Shown here piece after piece: positions 34,201 to 39,125 of a stretch of 64,000 bases of DNA. Made by a program: the position numbers and the translations under genes. The DNA is from Heterobilharzia americana (lineage: Eukaryota; Platyhelminthes; Trematoda; Strigeidida; Schistosomatidae), in assembly GCA_944470555.2 (NCBI GenBank), contig OX104127.1:54406140-54470139 (forward strand). The letters are read 5' to 3'. The notes under the pieces were generated by a model. It saw nothing but the letters and a program-made list of their open reading frames with translations, did not search any database and was not told the origin of the DNA. How positions within the stretch are numbered: position 1 is the first letter of the stretch; each line of letters starts with the position of its first letter.

Positions 34201-36886
34201 GACGATGTAGGTGAAATAGGCTACTTCGTTTAAGTTTCTCCCGTTGATGGTGATTGGAGCTTGTTGTTGTTGGTGGTGGTGGCGTTGGTTGAGTATGATC
34301 ATCACCTCTATCTTCTCTACGTTCACTTGAAGTCCTGTCTTCGCTGCCCTACCTTTTCTGTCAACTTGTTAGCTTTTGCCCTTCAGATCTGCACTGAACA
34401 TTGGTACTTTTTATTTAATACAGCTGTTATTATTATTATGTAAAATGCTGATAAAACGACATAACTAGTTGCTAAGTTGGATAGTAGAAATGCACTTAAC
34501 TCTGCGCACGTTCTTATAGTATGTAGTCTGCCATGCCTATTGTGACGGCTAGTTGGCTAAAGCAAAACCTCTATAGATCGAGGTGGGTTCAAATCTATTA
34601 CCTATCCAATTGTAAATCAAAGTGTTTAGACCAATTGACCACAACTTAATACAAAATAAACTCACTTGATAACCCCAACAAATGATGGAATACTTTTCAG
34701 CTCAAGTTAGAGATATACATCGTCATGATAAAACAAATTATGTAACCAGATGTTCAGGTGAATATGATTCTCTTTACTCTACATCACTTTTATGTCACTA
34801 TAGAAACCTGACTAGTATTCATGATAAACTCCAGTGAAATAGTCAAGGAACGCTTCATCACAGAAGTTAAACTGTTCTTCAATAGGCTTTACTTTATTCT
34901 AAATATTGTTTCCTAAAAACAAAATAGCTAGTTAAATGATCCATTCAATATAGAAGTTCAATATGTGATGAAAAAAGGTTTTGCTGGTAGAAATAAAGAA
35001 TCCTGTCGTCTTAGAACGACTCCTAAATGCCCTCAAAACAGATGAATGAGAAGAAAATGATTTGTTCATTACATTTTTGATACATATAAAGGCTCCAAAA
35101 TGTTTGTTATAATATAAGAAATGAAACAATGTAGAAATCTTTAGTGTTATTGGTTGTATTACTCCATCGTTGATTGGACCGAATTGATCAGTCTCTGTTG
35201 GTATATGGGCTGCTGTGCAGATGCCTCGATATTGTCTGTCTTTTTACTATGTATAGTAATGATGGGCAGTGGCTTGCAGTGGAATCTAGGATGCGCATTT
35301 TGCCATTCGATGATACATATGACTATTGACCGAATTTAGTGTATATATCTAGGTTTATAATGAGATGAAGCATGTATGTGTACATATACTTATATGCTGC
35401 TTTTTTTCTCTTCCAAAGTGTTTTAGTTCCACTATGTGGAGTTGGATTGATTATTTGGTGGGCCTATGACTTGATAAGATCTAACCCCTATTGGTATCAT
35501 ATTACATTAGACTCTATGACGACAACATTACTTGAGGTAAGAAATTTAGACTTTATAACGATTTATGTTATTAGTATAATTGTTTTTTATATCATACCGT
35601 CGTTGATTGAACCGAACTGATCGGTCTCTATTGGCATGTGGGATCCTTTGTGGATGCCTCGATATTACCGGTGCTCTAATGGTAGTAATGATGGATAGTG
35701 GCTAGTAGTGGAATCCAGGATGCGCATTTCGTCCTATTTGGGACTTGCCATCTGAACGTGCTTGTTTCAGGGTGAGTGATGTTGTTCGGACTTAGGAGTG
35801 ATTGCTTCAAACCCTAGAGCGTTATTCACTACACCACCGAGCCACGATATCCACTTCTTGTGTGTTTGCATTATTCCGTCATTTGTTTGACCAAATCACA
35901 GACCATTAATGTTATATGGGCTACTAAGCGGATGCCTGATTTTGTCGGCATTATTGATGGGTAGTGGCTGACAATGGAACCCAAGACATATGTTTTAACC
36001 TATTTTAGACACGTCAGTTGGATGAATTCGCTTCTCAGTTTTCAATGAGACTCGAACACTGGATCGATTGCTTCTAAGAGTTATAGTAACCACTATTTGT
36101 TTGATGGTTGATTTTTATGCTGTTGAAAGAAGCAAATAAACCGGTATGCAGGTGGGACAATAGTCCCGTATATATGCTACACCTTGCACTAAAGCTATCA
36201 TTTGCAAAATATGCTTCATTTCCTCTTCTGCTTCTTTCTTGATTTGCTTTTCATACGCTTGCCTTGTCTTTTGCTTTTCTCTTTACGGAATCTTTACTCA
36301 TTGCTGATAATTCCCTATGATTATTGTCCACCATCTCTCAGTATATACTACTTATATCCATTCTAATCATTAACGCCTACTACACTGTTACTTGTATTCT
36401 ACTATGGTTGATCAGTTCATACTAGCATATAGACTCCTGTATGAATACTTCAATATTGTCTAGCAATGATATCTAGGATATTTTAAGTTTAATTCTTACT
36501 GGGATATATAAGTAAATTCACTTGAAGAGTGAATTCCAAGTAGAATGAAATATGTCACCTGGATTTCACTGTTTAACCAATATCTTAATTAAACATTTGT
36601 TTATTTTTCACTTATATTACTTTATTTATTTATTTATTTATTTATTTTATTTTATTTTTTATTTTTTTTTTAGTGGTTCATTATTTTCTTAATATTAATT
36701 TCTGCAAACGGTATAGTAATCTATAAAAAAATTGATTTATTCCGTAAAAATAAACAAACTGGTTATGATCCTCATAATCCAGATTATCCACCAAAAGATG
36801 AAGTACAATCCATAGAAGATGTATTCTTTATTGTCTCCACTGATAGTATAGATACAAATCTACATGAAACACAAACAAATATGTAA
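4100..36886 (+). CDS. SLC6/NSS sodium-coupled transporter, 12 coding exons (whole gene)
   Basis: Joining twelve exons gives 1830 nt (609 residues plus stop), the usual SLC6 length. Intron phases are 0,1,2,0,1,2,2,1,0,2,0. Twelve membrane segments can be placed: TM1 about 72-95, TM2 106-132, TM3 150-180, TM4-5 211-254, TM6 278-306, TM7 325-347, TM8 380-415, and TM9-12 in exons 9-12. By-eye alignment to LeuT and SERT keeps Gly82, Gly86, Asn89 and Arg92 in TM1, Gln287 in TM6, Asn323 and Ser327 in TM7, and Ala398, Thr401 and Ser402 (second sodium site). Asp291 stands where the first sodium site has Thr254/Ser336, and Val84 replaces Ala22. Gly86 at the SERT Asp98 position argues for amino-acid rather than monoamine substrates. 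Motifs resemble prokaryotic NSS transporters. Substrate unknown; plasma membrane location inferred. Confidence 0.9.
4366..5085 (-). mobile_element. LINE-A copy in intron 1
   Basis: On the minus strand it ends with '...ggaacccaagggaccaat' at 4366-4395. Upstream parts of the C-terminal LINE-A region (ladder-like 'TRQTRYLSGTQMG', 'FINLKSVWRS') are present with an internal deletion around 4590-4615 relative to 1483-2715. It is 5'-truncated at about 5085. Confidence 0.8.
5234..5411 (+). CDS. Transporter exon 2 (TM1)
   Basis: The acceptor is ...CTTTTAG at 5233, the donor GTTAGT at 5412. Residues 46-104 plus one base. After a hydrophilic stretch comes TM1: Ser-Pro-Ile-Gly-Leu, then Gly-Thr-Gly-Asn-Ile-Trp-Arg-Phe-Pro-Arg (86-95). 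This motif is the strongest evidence for the NSS fold. Val84 and Ile85 replace the usual Ala-Val pair. Ends in phase 1. Confidence 0.93.
5600..6500 (+). mobile_element. LINE-B C-terminal/3' fragment in intron 2, split by a solo LTR
   Basis: Homologous to the LINE-B end ('agtcggttgatgaggt...', 'cttgaagtctctgactgttgg', then the pyrimidine-rich 3' tail at 6340-6490). The sequence is interrupted at 5796-6204 by an insertion. Removing that insertion restores spacing equal to other copies, such as 30030-30090. Confidence 0.75.
5796..6204. mobile_element. Solo LTR (409 bp) with 4-bp target duplication
   Basis: Starts TGTAGGGG and ends CACTACA (TG...CA with TGTAG/CTACA inverted ends). It is flanked on both sides by ATGT (5792-5795 and 6205-6208). 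No internal retrotransposon genes are present, so it is a solo LTR left after recombination. A 4-bp duplication suits Ty3/Gypsy-like integrases; the family was not identified. Confidence 0.75.
6501..7335. other. Intron 2 remainder, no recognised feature
   Basis: AT-rich intron sequence ending in a T-run and the exon 3 acceptor. No repeat family or RNA was recognised. Confidence 0.5.
7336..7519 (+). CDS. Transporter exon 3 (TM2 and start of TM3)
   Basis: Acceptor TTTTAG at 7335, donor GTAAGT at 7520. Residues 105-165. Contains a long hydrophobic TM2 with the segment Leu-Pro-Leu-Ser-Ile-Val-Glu-Tyr, matching the family signature before a Gly-Arg pair, then an intracellular loop and the start of TM3 at Trp-Leu-Gly-Gly-Trp. 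Ends in phase 2. Confidence 0.93.
7885..8070 (+). mobile_element. SINE-T, diverged copy (intron 3)
   Basis: Matches SINE-T from the tRNA-like part ('cccagtgctggtcatggaacctgaa') through the hammerhead (CTGAGGA, stem II with one change, GAAA, GTT instead of GTC at the cleavage site) to the 3' part. The box B is changed ('cttgactcgagcccta'). Confidence 0.7.
8430..9905 (+). mobile_element. LINE-A copy, RT plus C-terminal region (intron 3)
   Basis: Plus-strand copy. Frame-broken translation shows 'FGLCKNWRGI', 'FIDFEKAFDSVDQEV', a palm with FADD intact near 8995 ('gattttgctgatgat'), then 'LYGWFTNLTRYEKH' and 'DELDWAYTKKTDWRYHEPGQ'. It ends '...aacccaagggaaaagtaat'. Many stops and frameshifts are present. 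Same orientation as the transporter gene. Confidence 0.85.
10001..10118 (+). CDS. Transporter exon 4 (rest of TM3)
   Basis: Acceptor TTATAG at 10000, donor GTAAGA at 10119. Residues 166-205, joined to exon 3 through a split Thr codon. Includes Ala-Tyr-Phe-Ser-Val-Ile-Val-Gly-Trp-Cys, the TM3 region lining the substrate path in the family, then a polar extracellular loop. Ends in phase 0. Confidence 0.92.
10297..10495 (-). mobile_element. SINE-T, minus copy (first of a head-to-head pair)
   Basis: Reverse complement of SINE-T: 3' part missing, hammerhead at about 10320-10360 with GAAG for GAAA, then box B and box A, then the 5' leader 'ggtgctcattggtgactagc'. Faces the plus copy at 10500-10800. 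Confidence 0.75.
10500..10800 (+). mobile_element. SINE-T, plus copy lacking box B
   Basis: Includes the 5' leader, box A ('gtggctgaaaggtaacgtgctgg'), hammerhead and 3' end to 'ccctcaaa'. About 25 bases holding box B are deleted between 'gaaggtcg' and 'tgggtgcgc'. The hammerhead core (CTGAGGA, GTCC/GGAC, GAAA, GTC) is intact at 10652-10712, but stem I has mismatches. Confidence 0.8.
10920..11280 (-). mobile_element. Two SINE-H fragments in tandem (intron 4)
   Basis: Both on the minus strand: 10923-11105 with a recognisable hammerhead (CTGACGA, damaged stem II, GAAA) and 11120-11275 with a decayed one ('gcatttcgccctcctcaggtc'). Each is followed by tRNA-like box sequence on the minus strand. 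Confidence 0.65.
11457..11658 (+). CDS. Transporter exon 5 (TM4-TM5)
   Basis: Acceptor TTTTAG at 11456, donor GTTAGT at 11659. Residues 206-272 plus one base. TM4 (211-227) is followed by the charged linker Lys-Trp-Ile-Glu-Lys-Ala-Asn and TM5. The Ile-Glu-Lys linker resembles bacterial NSS proteins more than animal neurotransmitter carriers (recalled family knowledge). Ends in phase 1. Confidence 0.92.
11763..11985 (-). mobile_element. LINE-A 3'-end fragment (intron 5)
   Basis: Short minus-strand fragment with TTATTA tail at 11767-11790, the conserved 'tttgtcccttgggttcc' end and about 170 bases of C-terminal coding remnant. Confidence 0.8.
12130..12230 (+). mobile_element. SINE-G fragment
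   Basis: 'gaggttgtagatatgccttgctgaagag' matches SINE-G, with CTGAAGA and a downstream GAAA preserving the hammerhead order. The pairing of stem II is largely lost. Confidence 0.5.
12288..13039 (+). mobile_element. Penelope-like element remnant with inverted terminal repeats
   Basis: The inner part (about 12425-12815, plus strand) translates with breaks to a GIY-YIG-type segment (Phe-Asn-Cys-Ser-Cys-Gly-Ala-Arg-Tyr-Ile-Gly-Arg-Thr) as in Penelope-like retroelements. It is flanked by inverted copies of one sequence: 12288-12423 and 12906-13039, about 90% identical by eye. Inverted terminal repeats of this kind are known for Penelope elements. The RT domain is missing. Confidence 0.8.
13320..13720. 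mobile_element. SINE-T 3' fragment (+) next to SINE-H pieces (-)
   Basis: 13320-13420 plus strand: decayed SINE-T ('aggatgaaaacgctgtc', 'atgtcagtctatgatgaata'). 13445-13630 minus strand: SINE-H with a damaged hammerhead and box A-like 'gtagcctagtggataacac'. 13660-13720 carries a second SINE-H tail. Confidence 0.6.
14165..14830 (-). mobile_element. LINE-B2 C-terminal and 3' end
   Basis: Minus-strand frames give 'VMNLHRLRWLGHVLRM' and 'TKTWHQCMKSLTVGLSHLGRW' (14245-14720), the C-terminal part of a LINE reverse transcriptase polyprotein. The 3' end has a TTGA/TGAT tandem ('aatcaatcaatca') at 14168-14182. Same family as 29935-30415. Confidence 0.8.
15077..15239 (+). CDS. Transporter exon 6 (TM6, start of TM7)
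   Basis: Acceptor CTTTAG at 15076, donor GTAAGC at 15240. Residues 273-326 plus two bases. Unwound TM6 region Ala-Ser-Gln-Asn-Ala-Phe-Asp-Thr-Gly (285-293); Gln287 aligns with LeuT Gln250 and Asp291 with Thr254. Then Asn323-Asn324 at the start of TM7, where Asn323 aligns with the sodium-binding Asn. Ends in phase 2. Confidence 0.93.
15370..15625 (+). mobile_element. SINE-T copy (intron 6)
   Basis: Nearly full-length with box A, perfect box B ('gggttcgatccc') and 3' part. The hammerhead core has TTGAGGA for CTGAGGA and an insertion in stem II, so cleavage is unlikely. Confidence 0.8.
16264..16310. repeat. ACT/ACG trinucleotide microsatellite
   Basis: Imperfect tandem of 'act' changing to 'acg' units. 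Intronic, no coding context. Confidence 0.8.
16605..16860. mobile_element. SINE-T inverted: minus copy followed by plus 3' end
   Basis: 16610-16787 is a minus-strand copy from its 3' end through hammerhead (CTGAGGA, GTCC/GGAC, GAAA), box B and box A. It then switches at about 16788 to the plus-strand 3' part ('ctgatgtcagtctatgatgaataac'). Confidence 0.75.
17260..17292. repeat. TTA trinucleotide tract
   Basis: Short imperfect 'ttattgttattattattactgttatt' run in intron 6. Confidence 0.6.
17870..18240. mobile_element. SINE-T head-to-head pair
   Basis: Minus copy 17875-18030 and plus copy 18031-18235 face each other near the shared 'tatatcgtgaatttatagaagttgg' segment. Both keep hammerhead bases. 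The plus copy has CTGAAGA, GTCCC, GGGAC, GAAA and GTC. Confidence 0.75.
18345..18440 (-). repeat. tRNA-like repeat (family K), minus
   Basis: Box A-like 'tagctcgattggtagagca' and box B-like 'ggttcaaatcc' at tRNA spacing. The acceptor arms do not pair and the base 5' of the anticodon is not T, so it is a tRNA-derived repeat rather than a functional tRNA. A related plus copy lies at 18595-18690 and a minus one at 37385-37440. Confidence 0.5.
18595..18690 (+). repeat. tRNA-like repeat (family K), plus
   Basis: 'caccgggcccgaaacccagtgg' followed by box B 'ctggttcgaatctgg'. Opposite in orientation to the copy at 18345-18440. Confidence 0.45.
18885..19460 (-). mobile_element. LINE-B 3' part (intron 6)
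   Basis: Minus-strand frame 19165-19395 gives 'VVNLSLLRWLGHILRMLCNHLPRR', the LINE-B C-terminus. The 3' tail at 18905-19060 matches the element end seen at 6340-6490. Confidence 0.8.
19565..19796 (-). mobile_element. LINE-A 3'-end fragment (intron 6)
   Basis: Minus strand, ATT tail at 19575-19590, then the conserved end and about 190 bases of coding remnant. Confidence 0.8.
20072..20206 (+). CDS. Transporter exon 7 (TM7 and loop)
   Basis: Acceptor TTCTAG at 20071, donor GTAAGT at 20207. Completes the split codon for Ser327, which aligns with the Cl-site Ser (SERT Ser372, LeuT Glu290). It continues through TM7 (Leu-Thr-Ile-Phe-Ser-Thr-Val-Phe) and an extracellular loop rich in Gly, Ser and Pro. 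Ends in phase 2. Confidence 0.92.
20400..20745 (+). mobile_element. SINE-T tail followed by a second SINE-T unit
   Basis: The 3' part of one copy (20405-20485) runs directly into the 5' leader of the next ('tggtactctttggtgactag'), which continues through box B, a damaged hammerhead (TTGAGGA, lost GAAA) and a second 3' part. The order matches a tandem arrangement. Confidence 0.75.
21030..21195 (+). mobile_element. SINE-H copy, damaged ribozyme (intron 7)
   Basis: Box A-like 'gacttagtggataacgc', then the ribozyme segment with CTGACGA followed by a short insertion before stem II, and GAAA, 'gtgcatcct' retained. Core spacing is broken. Confidence 0.75.
21385..23165 (-). mobile_element. LINE-A, longest minus-strand copy (intron 7)
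   Basis: Runs from the TAT/ATT tail (21385-21410) through the C-terminus, RT palm (FAND motif near 22230), 'IDFEKAFDS' region (about 22540, broken), and up to the linker near 23160. Frames are interrupted repeatedly. Opposite to gene orientation. Confidence 0.85.
23298..23437 (+). CDS. Transporter exon 8 (TM8, second sodium site)
   Basis: Acceptor TTATAG at 23297, donor GTAAGT at 23438. Residues 372-418. Contains Leu-Ser-Phe-Ala-Gly-Ile-Thr-Ser-Leu-Ile (395-404); Ala398, Thr401 and Ser402 match the second sodium site of LeuT. The exon ends with Ala-Lys-Asp-Leu-Gly, phase 1. Confidence 0.93.
23438..24790. other. Intron 8, first part: nothing recognised
   Basis: AT-rich, with a TCAA tandem near 23500-23518. 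No gene, RNA or known repeat was recognised over about 1.3 kb. Confidence 0.45.
24800..25110 (+). mobile_element. Old SINE-T copy
   Basis: Diverged but ordered matches: 'ctaatgaaaaacca', 'aaactgtgaatcattga', 'gaaggcgtattgatttcgattcctg', 'actgctgaggagg'. The hammerhead is decayed after CTGAGGA. Confidence 0.55.
25372..25838. repeat. Dispersed direct repeat, two ~70-bp copies
   Basis: 25378-25445 and 25770-25835 share 'ttctggggactt', 'gtaata', and 'cgatacatt...tcaattt' in the same order and orientation, about 390 bases apart. Family unknown. Confidence 0.6.
26077..26168 (+). CDS. Transporter exon 9 (TM9)
   Basis: Acceptor TTTCAG at 26076, donor GTAAGC at 26169. 92 bases, residues 419-449. Encodes His-Arg-Gln, then the hydrophobic run Ala-Gly-Leu-Phe-Leu-Thr-Leu-Ile-Phe-Gly-Leu-Pro-Ser-Ala, the family pattern for TM9. 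Ends in phase 0 at Asn-Gln. Confidence 0.9.
26220..26290 (+). mobile_element. SINE-H fragment
   Basis: 'cgacctagtggataac' joined to 'gttgacgagacttaaatgggacgaaac': box A and ribozyme core remnants with the box B part deleted. Confidence 0.55.
26390..27738 (+). mobile_element. LINE-A with linker region and internal RT deletion (intron 9)
   Basis: The 5' part encodes the endonuclease-RT linker ('EGLGVDEHWNSLKAMWKET', then 'EWISTDTRKLIKERKMV'), then 'PSGEAAGPDGIPPEAL'-type sequence and 'LCKNWRGIMLLSTASKLLSR'. At about 27250 the frame jumps from the RT thumbprint 'RLKDALDS' to 'VLLYSSENWRVTKRTSNKL', so most of the RT palm is gone. Ends '...ggaaaaataaaaaaataat'. Confidence 0.85.
27860..29290 (-). 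mobile_element. Penelope-like element, RT and GIY-YIG parts
   Basis: Minus-strand frames give an RT segment 'MDDTFTVLKSEHIDNFL' with '...RKLTHFNRYLDFMSSHP' (28430-28708) and a GIY-YIG-like part 'YDYKVKYIGQTSRS' (27993-28280). An upstream frame (28814-29065) fits the N-terminal RT region. Typical Penelope order. Stops and shifts interrupt it. Confidence 0.8.
29291..29900 (-). mobile_element. Second Penelope-like fragment
   Basis: Shares about 90 bases with 28727-28813 ('gcaggattaaacg...atgctttcttaact'). Minus-strand translation gives 'LIDTQHQLETTSAFKIINL' and '...LSLPW', resembling the end of Penelope-like proteins. Boundaries uncertain. Confidence 0.55.
29935..30415 (+). mobile_element. LINE-B2 C-terminal and 3' end
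   Basis: 'TKTCHQCMKSLTVGLSYVV' and the following tail to 'atgcccggtcctgtgttgattt' match 14165-14830 in inverse orientation. The tail end also matches the end of family D at 56930-56955. Confidence 0.75.
31100..31880 (+). mobile_element. LINE-B RT C-terminal half (intron 9)
   Basis: Plus frame 31151-31489 gives 'SPVKCKIMLQNW'-like and 'IDSEVVECVNRFIYL' residues, followed by a broken 'ADDIVLLG'-like palm ('gatgatattgtcctccttgg') just upstream. Then the C-terminal domain and a 3' tail up to about 31870. Confidence 0.8.
31930..32135 (+). mobile_element. SINE-G, best-preserved copy
   Basis: tRNA-like head 'aatagctcagtggtaaagtcactgac' (box A) and 'gcgcgagttcag' (weak box B), then 'gaggttgcagatacgccttg' and a hammerhead-like segment. 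The 3' part ends near 'cctccagccaac'. Confidence 0.65.
32052..32111 (+). ncRNA. Hammerhead-like element in SINE-G
   Basis: GCAG...CCTTG, CTGACGA, a 14-nt stem II/loop (TGC/GCA with a T-T outer mismatch), GAAA, stem III ACCTGGGT, and cleavage triplet GTC followed by CAGG...CTGC. Segment order and lengths match the Smα ribozyme. The missing G-C closing pair of stem II suggests weak or no activity in this copy. Confidence 0.55.
32235..33240 (-). mobile_element. Penelope-like element C-terminal part (intron 9)
   Basis: Minus frame 32718-33221 (167 codons) contains 'YQFTCFCGAQYISRTMH', a GIY-YIG-like core with Ser in place of the usual Gly, then 'ITEHLVNSDHLSPIDSSFKILYR', the conserved Penelope spacing. 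The 3' untranslated part runs to about 32235. It ends only 30-50 bases from exon 10. Confidence 0.8.
33270..33421 (+). CDS. Transporter exon 10 (TM10, TM11 start)
   Basis: Acceptor TTGTAG at 33269, donor GTTTGT at 33422. Residues 450-499 plus two bases. Asp-Asn-Val-Trp-Gly-Phe-Ala-Leu-Met-Leu begins TM10. A basic loop (Lys-Lys-Tyr-Arg-Arg) and the start of TM11 follow. The frame continues open past the donor into LINE-A, but that extension is intron. Ends in phase 2. Confidence 0.92.
33525..34385 (-). mobile_element. LINE-A copy (intron 10)
   Basis: ATT tail at 33525-33550, C-terminus, 'NKMPIFNTNSIKPVLLYGSESWRITKS' (33903-34175), truncated at about 34385. Nearly identical in parts to 58290-58540, suggesting recent shared origin. 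Confidence 0.85.
34386..35145. other. Intron 10, no clear feature
   Basis: Only a weak tRNA-like segment ('ggctagttggctaaagc...gtgggttcaaatc', 34548-34610) was noticed. The rest is unique AT-rich sequence. Confidence 0.4.
35150..35310 (-). mobile_element. SINE-H, truncated in the ribozyme
   Basis: Tail region and the 3' half of the ribozyme ('tggaatctaggatgcgcat') on the minus strand. The 5' half with CTGATGA and boxes is absent. Confidence 0.75.
35419..35536 (+). CDS. Transporter exon 11 (TM11)
   Basis: Acceptor CCAAAG at 35418 after a T/C-rich tract, donor GTAAGA at 35537. Residues 500-539: the rest of TM11 (Leu-Val-Pro-Leu-Cys-Gly-Val-Gly-Leu-Ile-Ile-Trp-Trp) and an extracellular loop ending Thr-Leu-Leu-Glu. 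Ends in phase 0. Confidence 0.9.
35585..35875 (-). mobile_element. SINE-H full-length, ribozyme core replaced
   Basis: Complete order on the minus strand: box A ('tggtgtagtgaataacg'), box B-like part, ribozyme (35705-35768), tail. The core reads ATGGCAAG where CTGATGAG is expected, while stem II, GAAA and stem III are perfect. The plus copy at 53190-53490 shares this change. Confidence 0.85.
35890..36100 (-). mobile_element. SINE-H, diverged copy
   Basis: Tail ('ccgtcatttgtttgaccaaatc'), ribozyme remnant (CTGACGTG for CTGATGAG) and box regions on the minus strand. Confidence 0.65.
36605..36672. repeat. TTTA tandem repeat before the last exon
   Basis: About eight 'ttta' units then T-rich sequence up to the exon 12 acceptor. 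It serves as the polypyrimidine tract, so length changes could affect splicing (inference). Confidence 0.75.
36674..36886 (+). CDS. Transporter exon 12 (TM12 and C-terminal tail, stop)
   Basis: Acceptor TTTTAG at 36673 right after a TTTA tandem repeat. Residues 540-609, stop TAA at 36884-36886. TM12 (Trp-Phe-Ile-Ile-Phe-Leu-Ile-Leu) is followed by a hydrophilic cytoplasmic tail of about 50 residues with Pro-Pro-Lys-Asp-Glu and an acidic, Ser/Thr-rich end. No PDZ-type terminus is obvious. Confidence 0.9.
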   Translation, partial: WFIIFLILISANGIVIYKKIDLFRKNKQTGYDPHNPDYPPKDEVQSIEDVFFIVSTDSIDTNLHETQTNM

Positions 36887-36912
36887 TATAATGTAAAATA
36901 TTCTCATATTTG

Positions 36913-36922
36913 AATAAATAAA
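36913..36922 (+). terminator. Poly(A) signals of the transporter gene
   Basis: Two overlapping AATAAA hexamers (36913-36918 and 36917-36922) lie 27 and 31 bases after the stop codon. This predicts a very short 3' untranslated region. Confidence 0.7.
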
Positions 36923-36947
36923 AAACACTTAGTTTACATTCATATTC

Positions 36948-36977
36948 TGATGATGATGATGATGATGATGATGATGT
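36948..36977. repeat. TGA/ATG trinucleotide microsatellite
   Basis: About nine perfect 'gat' units 60 bases after the transporter stop, just past the poly(A) signals. Confidence 0.9.
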
Positions 36978-37129
36978 GAATAACTTTTCAAAAAGTTTTC
37001 CATTTTAAGATATTTTTTTCTTTCTTTGTATTGCATAAAGGATTCAAAAGAGACATTTTCAAGTTTATTGTAGGTAATAAACAGCTTAGTGATCGTGAGA
37101 ATAAATACTCAATGATGATCACTCTATAT

Positions 37130-37440
37130 TGTAAACTAATAGAAGTAGGATGTATGAACTATTAGATTCCAACCTAAGTTGCTTAAAGGGGTAACATACT
37201 GATCATGGTTACTAGAGATTTTAAGTACAATCCTTGGGGGATAACGTTATGATTGTGTACTGCTGAGGAGTTCAATACTAGGATGAAACAGCTGTCCAGT
37301 ACTTCCAAATTTCTAATATTCCTTTGAGTGATATCAGTTCATAATGAATTTCAAATGAAAGTCAATTTTAAAAAAGACTATAATATAGTATGGATTAGAA
37401 ACCAGTGACCACTGGGTTCCTAGGCCCGGTGGTCTAAATT
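37130..37440. mobile_element. Diverged SINE-T (+) and family K tRNA-like piece (-)
   Basis: 37135-37345: SINE-T with CTGAGGA, GAAA and GTC kept but stem II weakened. 37385-37440: reverse complement of 'ccgggcc...aacccagtggtcactgg' as in 18595-18690. Confidence 0.6.
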
Positions 37441-38085
37441 TTTTCTTTACCTTCAATCCTTTGTGAAAAGCATATAAAGTTTTAAACAATTTAAAAAGAA
37501 AATGGAGATTGAAACCTGGTCAGCAGCTGAGTGTCATAGGCCAGTTGGTGGTGGAGTACCATGAGCCAGTAAATCAGAGGCCACTTATTTAAACCGTGCC
37601 ATGACCTAGATTTTCATTTCATCATCAATCACACTGACAATCAATATGATGCGACATCCTTTAAAATTCACCTGGATTTGAACTGGATATTCAGTATGAT
37701 TACCATGAACGAAAATTTATGGGGCACAGATTCACGCAGCGACGGAATAAGACCTTTGATGATTGATGTGAAGTTAGGATCTGGTGACAGGTTAGTAACG
37801 CATAGGCCATTAGGTTATGCATAAACAATCTGCAATAATTGATCACTGGAGAGCAACCAATTTCATGTTGTCTGGTCCTGAGTGCTGTGCGAATTCTATC
37901 CATCATTTTTCAATGTAGCCACCAAGCTAGAAGACTTAGCATTTCTAAATGACCAACAGAATTCAGTCAGCATTGAGGATTAAACTGTATGAAGTTGGTT
38001 GCTCTCCAGTGACTAATCAATGCACGTAATCCATTCCTAGAGGACGTCAACCGATTACTTGTCGTCTATACTCATATGAATTGTA
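37441..38085. other. Intergenic, no recognised feature
   Basis: Contains two similar segments with 'cagttctgtgcaactgga'-like bases around 37860 and 37990, probably old repeat. No coding evidence. Confidence 0.35.
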
Positions 38086-38087
38086 GC

Positions 38088-39125
38088 AAGCAATCATATT
38101 TTATTTATCTGTCCCATGGGTTCCTGGTGGAACATATAGGGCTTCAGTAGCAGGTCACCATTTCACTCTGCTATCTGAGGTTTTTTCAACCTGGATCCAC
38201 TACTGTCTACAAGGTTTCATTTCTTCCTCACACCATCTCCTCCATATTACCCTCGCCTCGGACGCCCTAATCGTCGTTTCCCATTTAGATTCCACTTGAC
38301 GGCCTGGCTTGGCTTGTGATATCTCTAATCCGCCTTCCTATTGTATGCCCAATCCAGTTCATCTCCACTTCCTCCCGCATATTTGTTAAGCAACGGGTTC
38401 CTGGTTGGTTCGTTGCCAGCCAGCAAGCTAGCCAGCCAGCCACAGTTCCTCCTTGCTTATTCTTATTATTCTAACCATCTGATCTGATCTTCAGTGTCAA
38501 TATCCAGTGAGTGTTGGCGGCAGCTGTTGATGAATGTCTGTCATTTGTTGGAAGTGTTTTTCGTAATGTGTCAAGTTTGTGAACCATCACATAGAAGCAC
38601 TGAATTGCTTGACTGAATTAGTGCTGAAAATCCGGATCTTGTTTTCTATGGTGAGTGCAGTGGAGGAGATCTCCACATTGATTTCAGATCAATGAAAGCC
38701 TGTCTTGCCGTCTTTCCGGTCCTGGCTTTGACGTCCTCGTCTGCCCCGACTGTAGTTGAAACGATGCTGCCTAGGTAGGTAGATGAAAGAGACAACCTAC
38801 TTCACATTTCTTCCACTGATGGTGATTGGTACTTGTTGTTGTTGTTGGTCGGGTATCTTCATCACCCCTATCTTCTCTATGTTCACCTAAAGGAAATCCC
38901 GTTTTCGCTGCCCTGCCTCTTCTGTCAACTTGTTGATTTTCACCTGTAGATCCTCAGTTTTGTGCGATATTAGACATAAATCATCATCAGAGAAGTCTAA
39001 ATCTTCTTCTAGGGTCTTTTTATCGGTACAGCCAGTGTATCCTCGTCTTCTCACTCCTCACAGTTTGCTGCATGATCCAGTCGACCACAATCAGAAAGAT
39101 CATCGATACGAAACAGGATAGAATT
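38088..39125 (-). mobile_element. LINE-A copy, FSDD subfamily
   Basis: Minus strand from the TTTATT tail to the RT palm, where the motif reads Phe-Ser-Asp-Asp-Asp ('ttctctgatgatgat' at 38975-38990). Truncated near 39125 soon after 'DHDWIMQQTV'. Confidence 0.85.
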
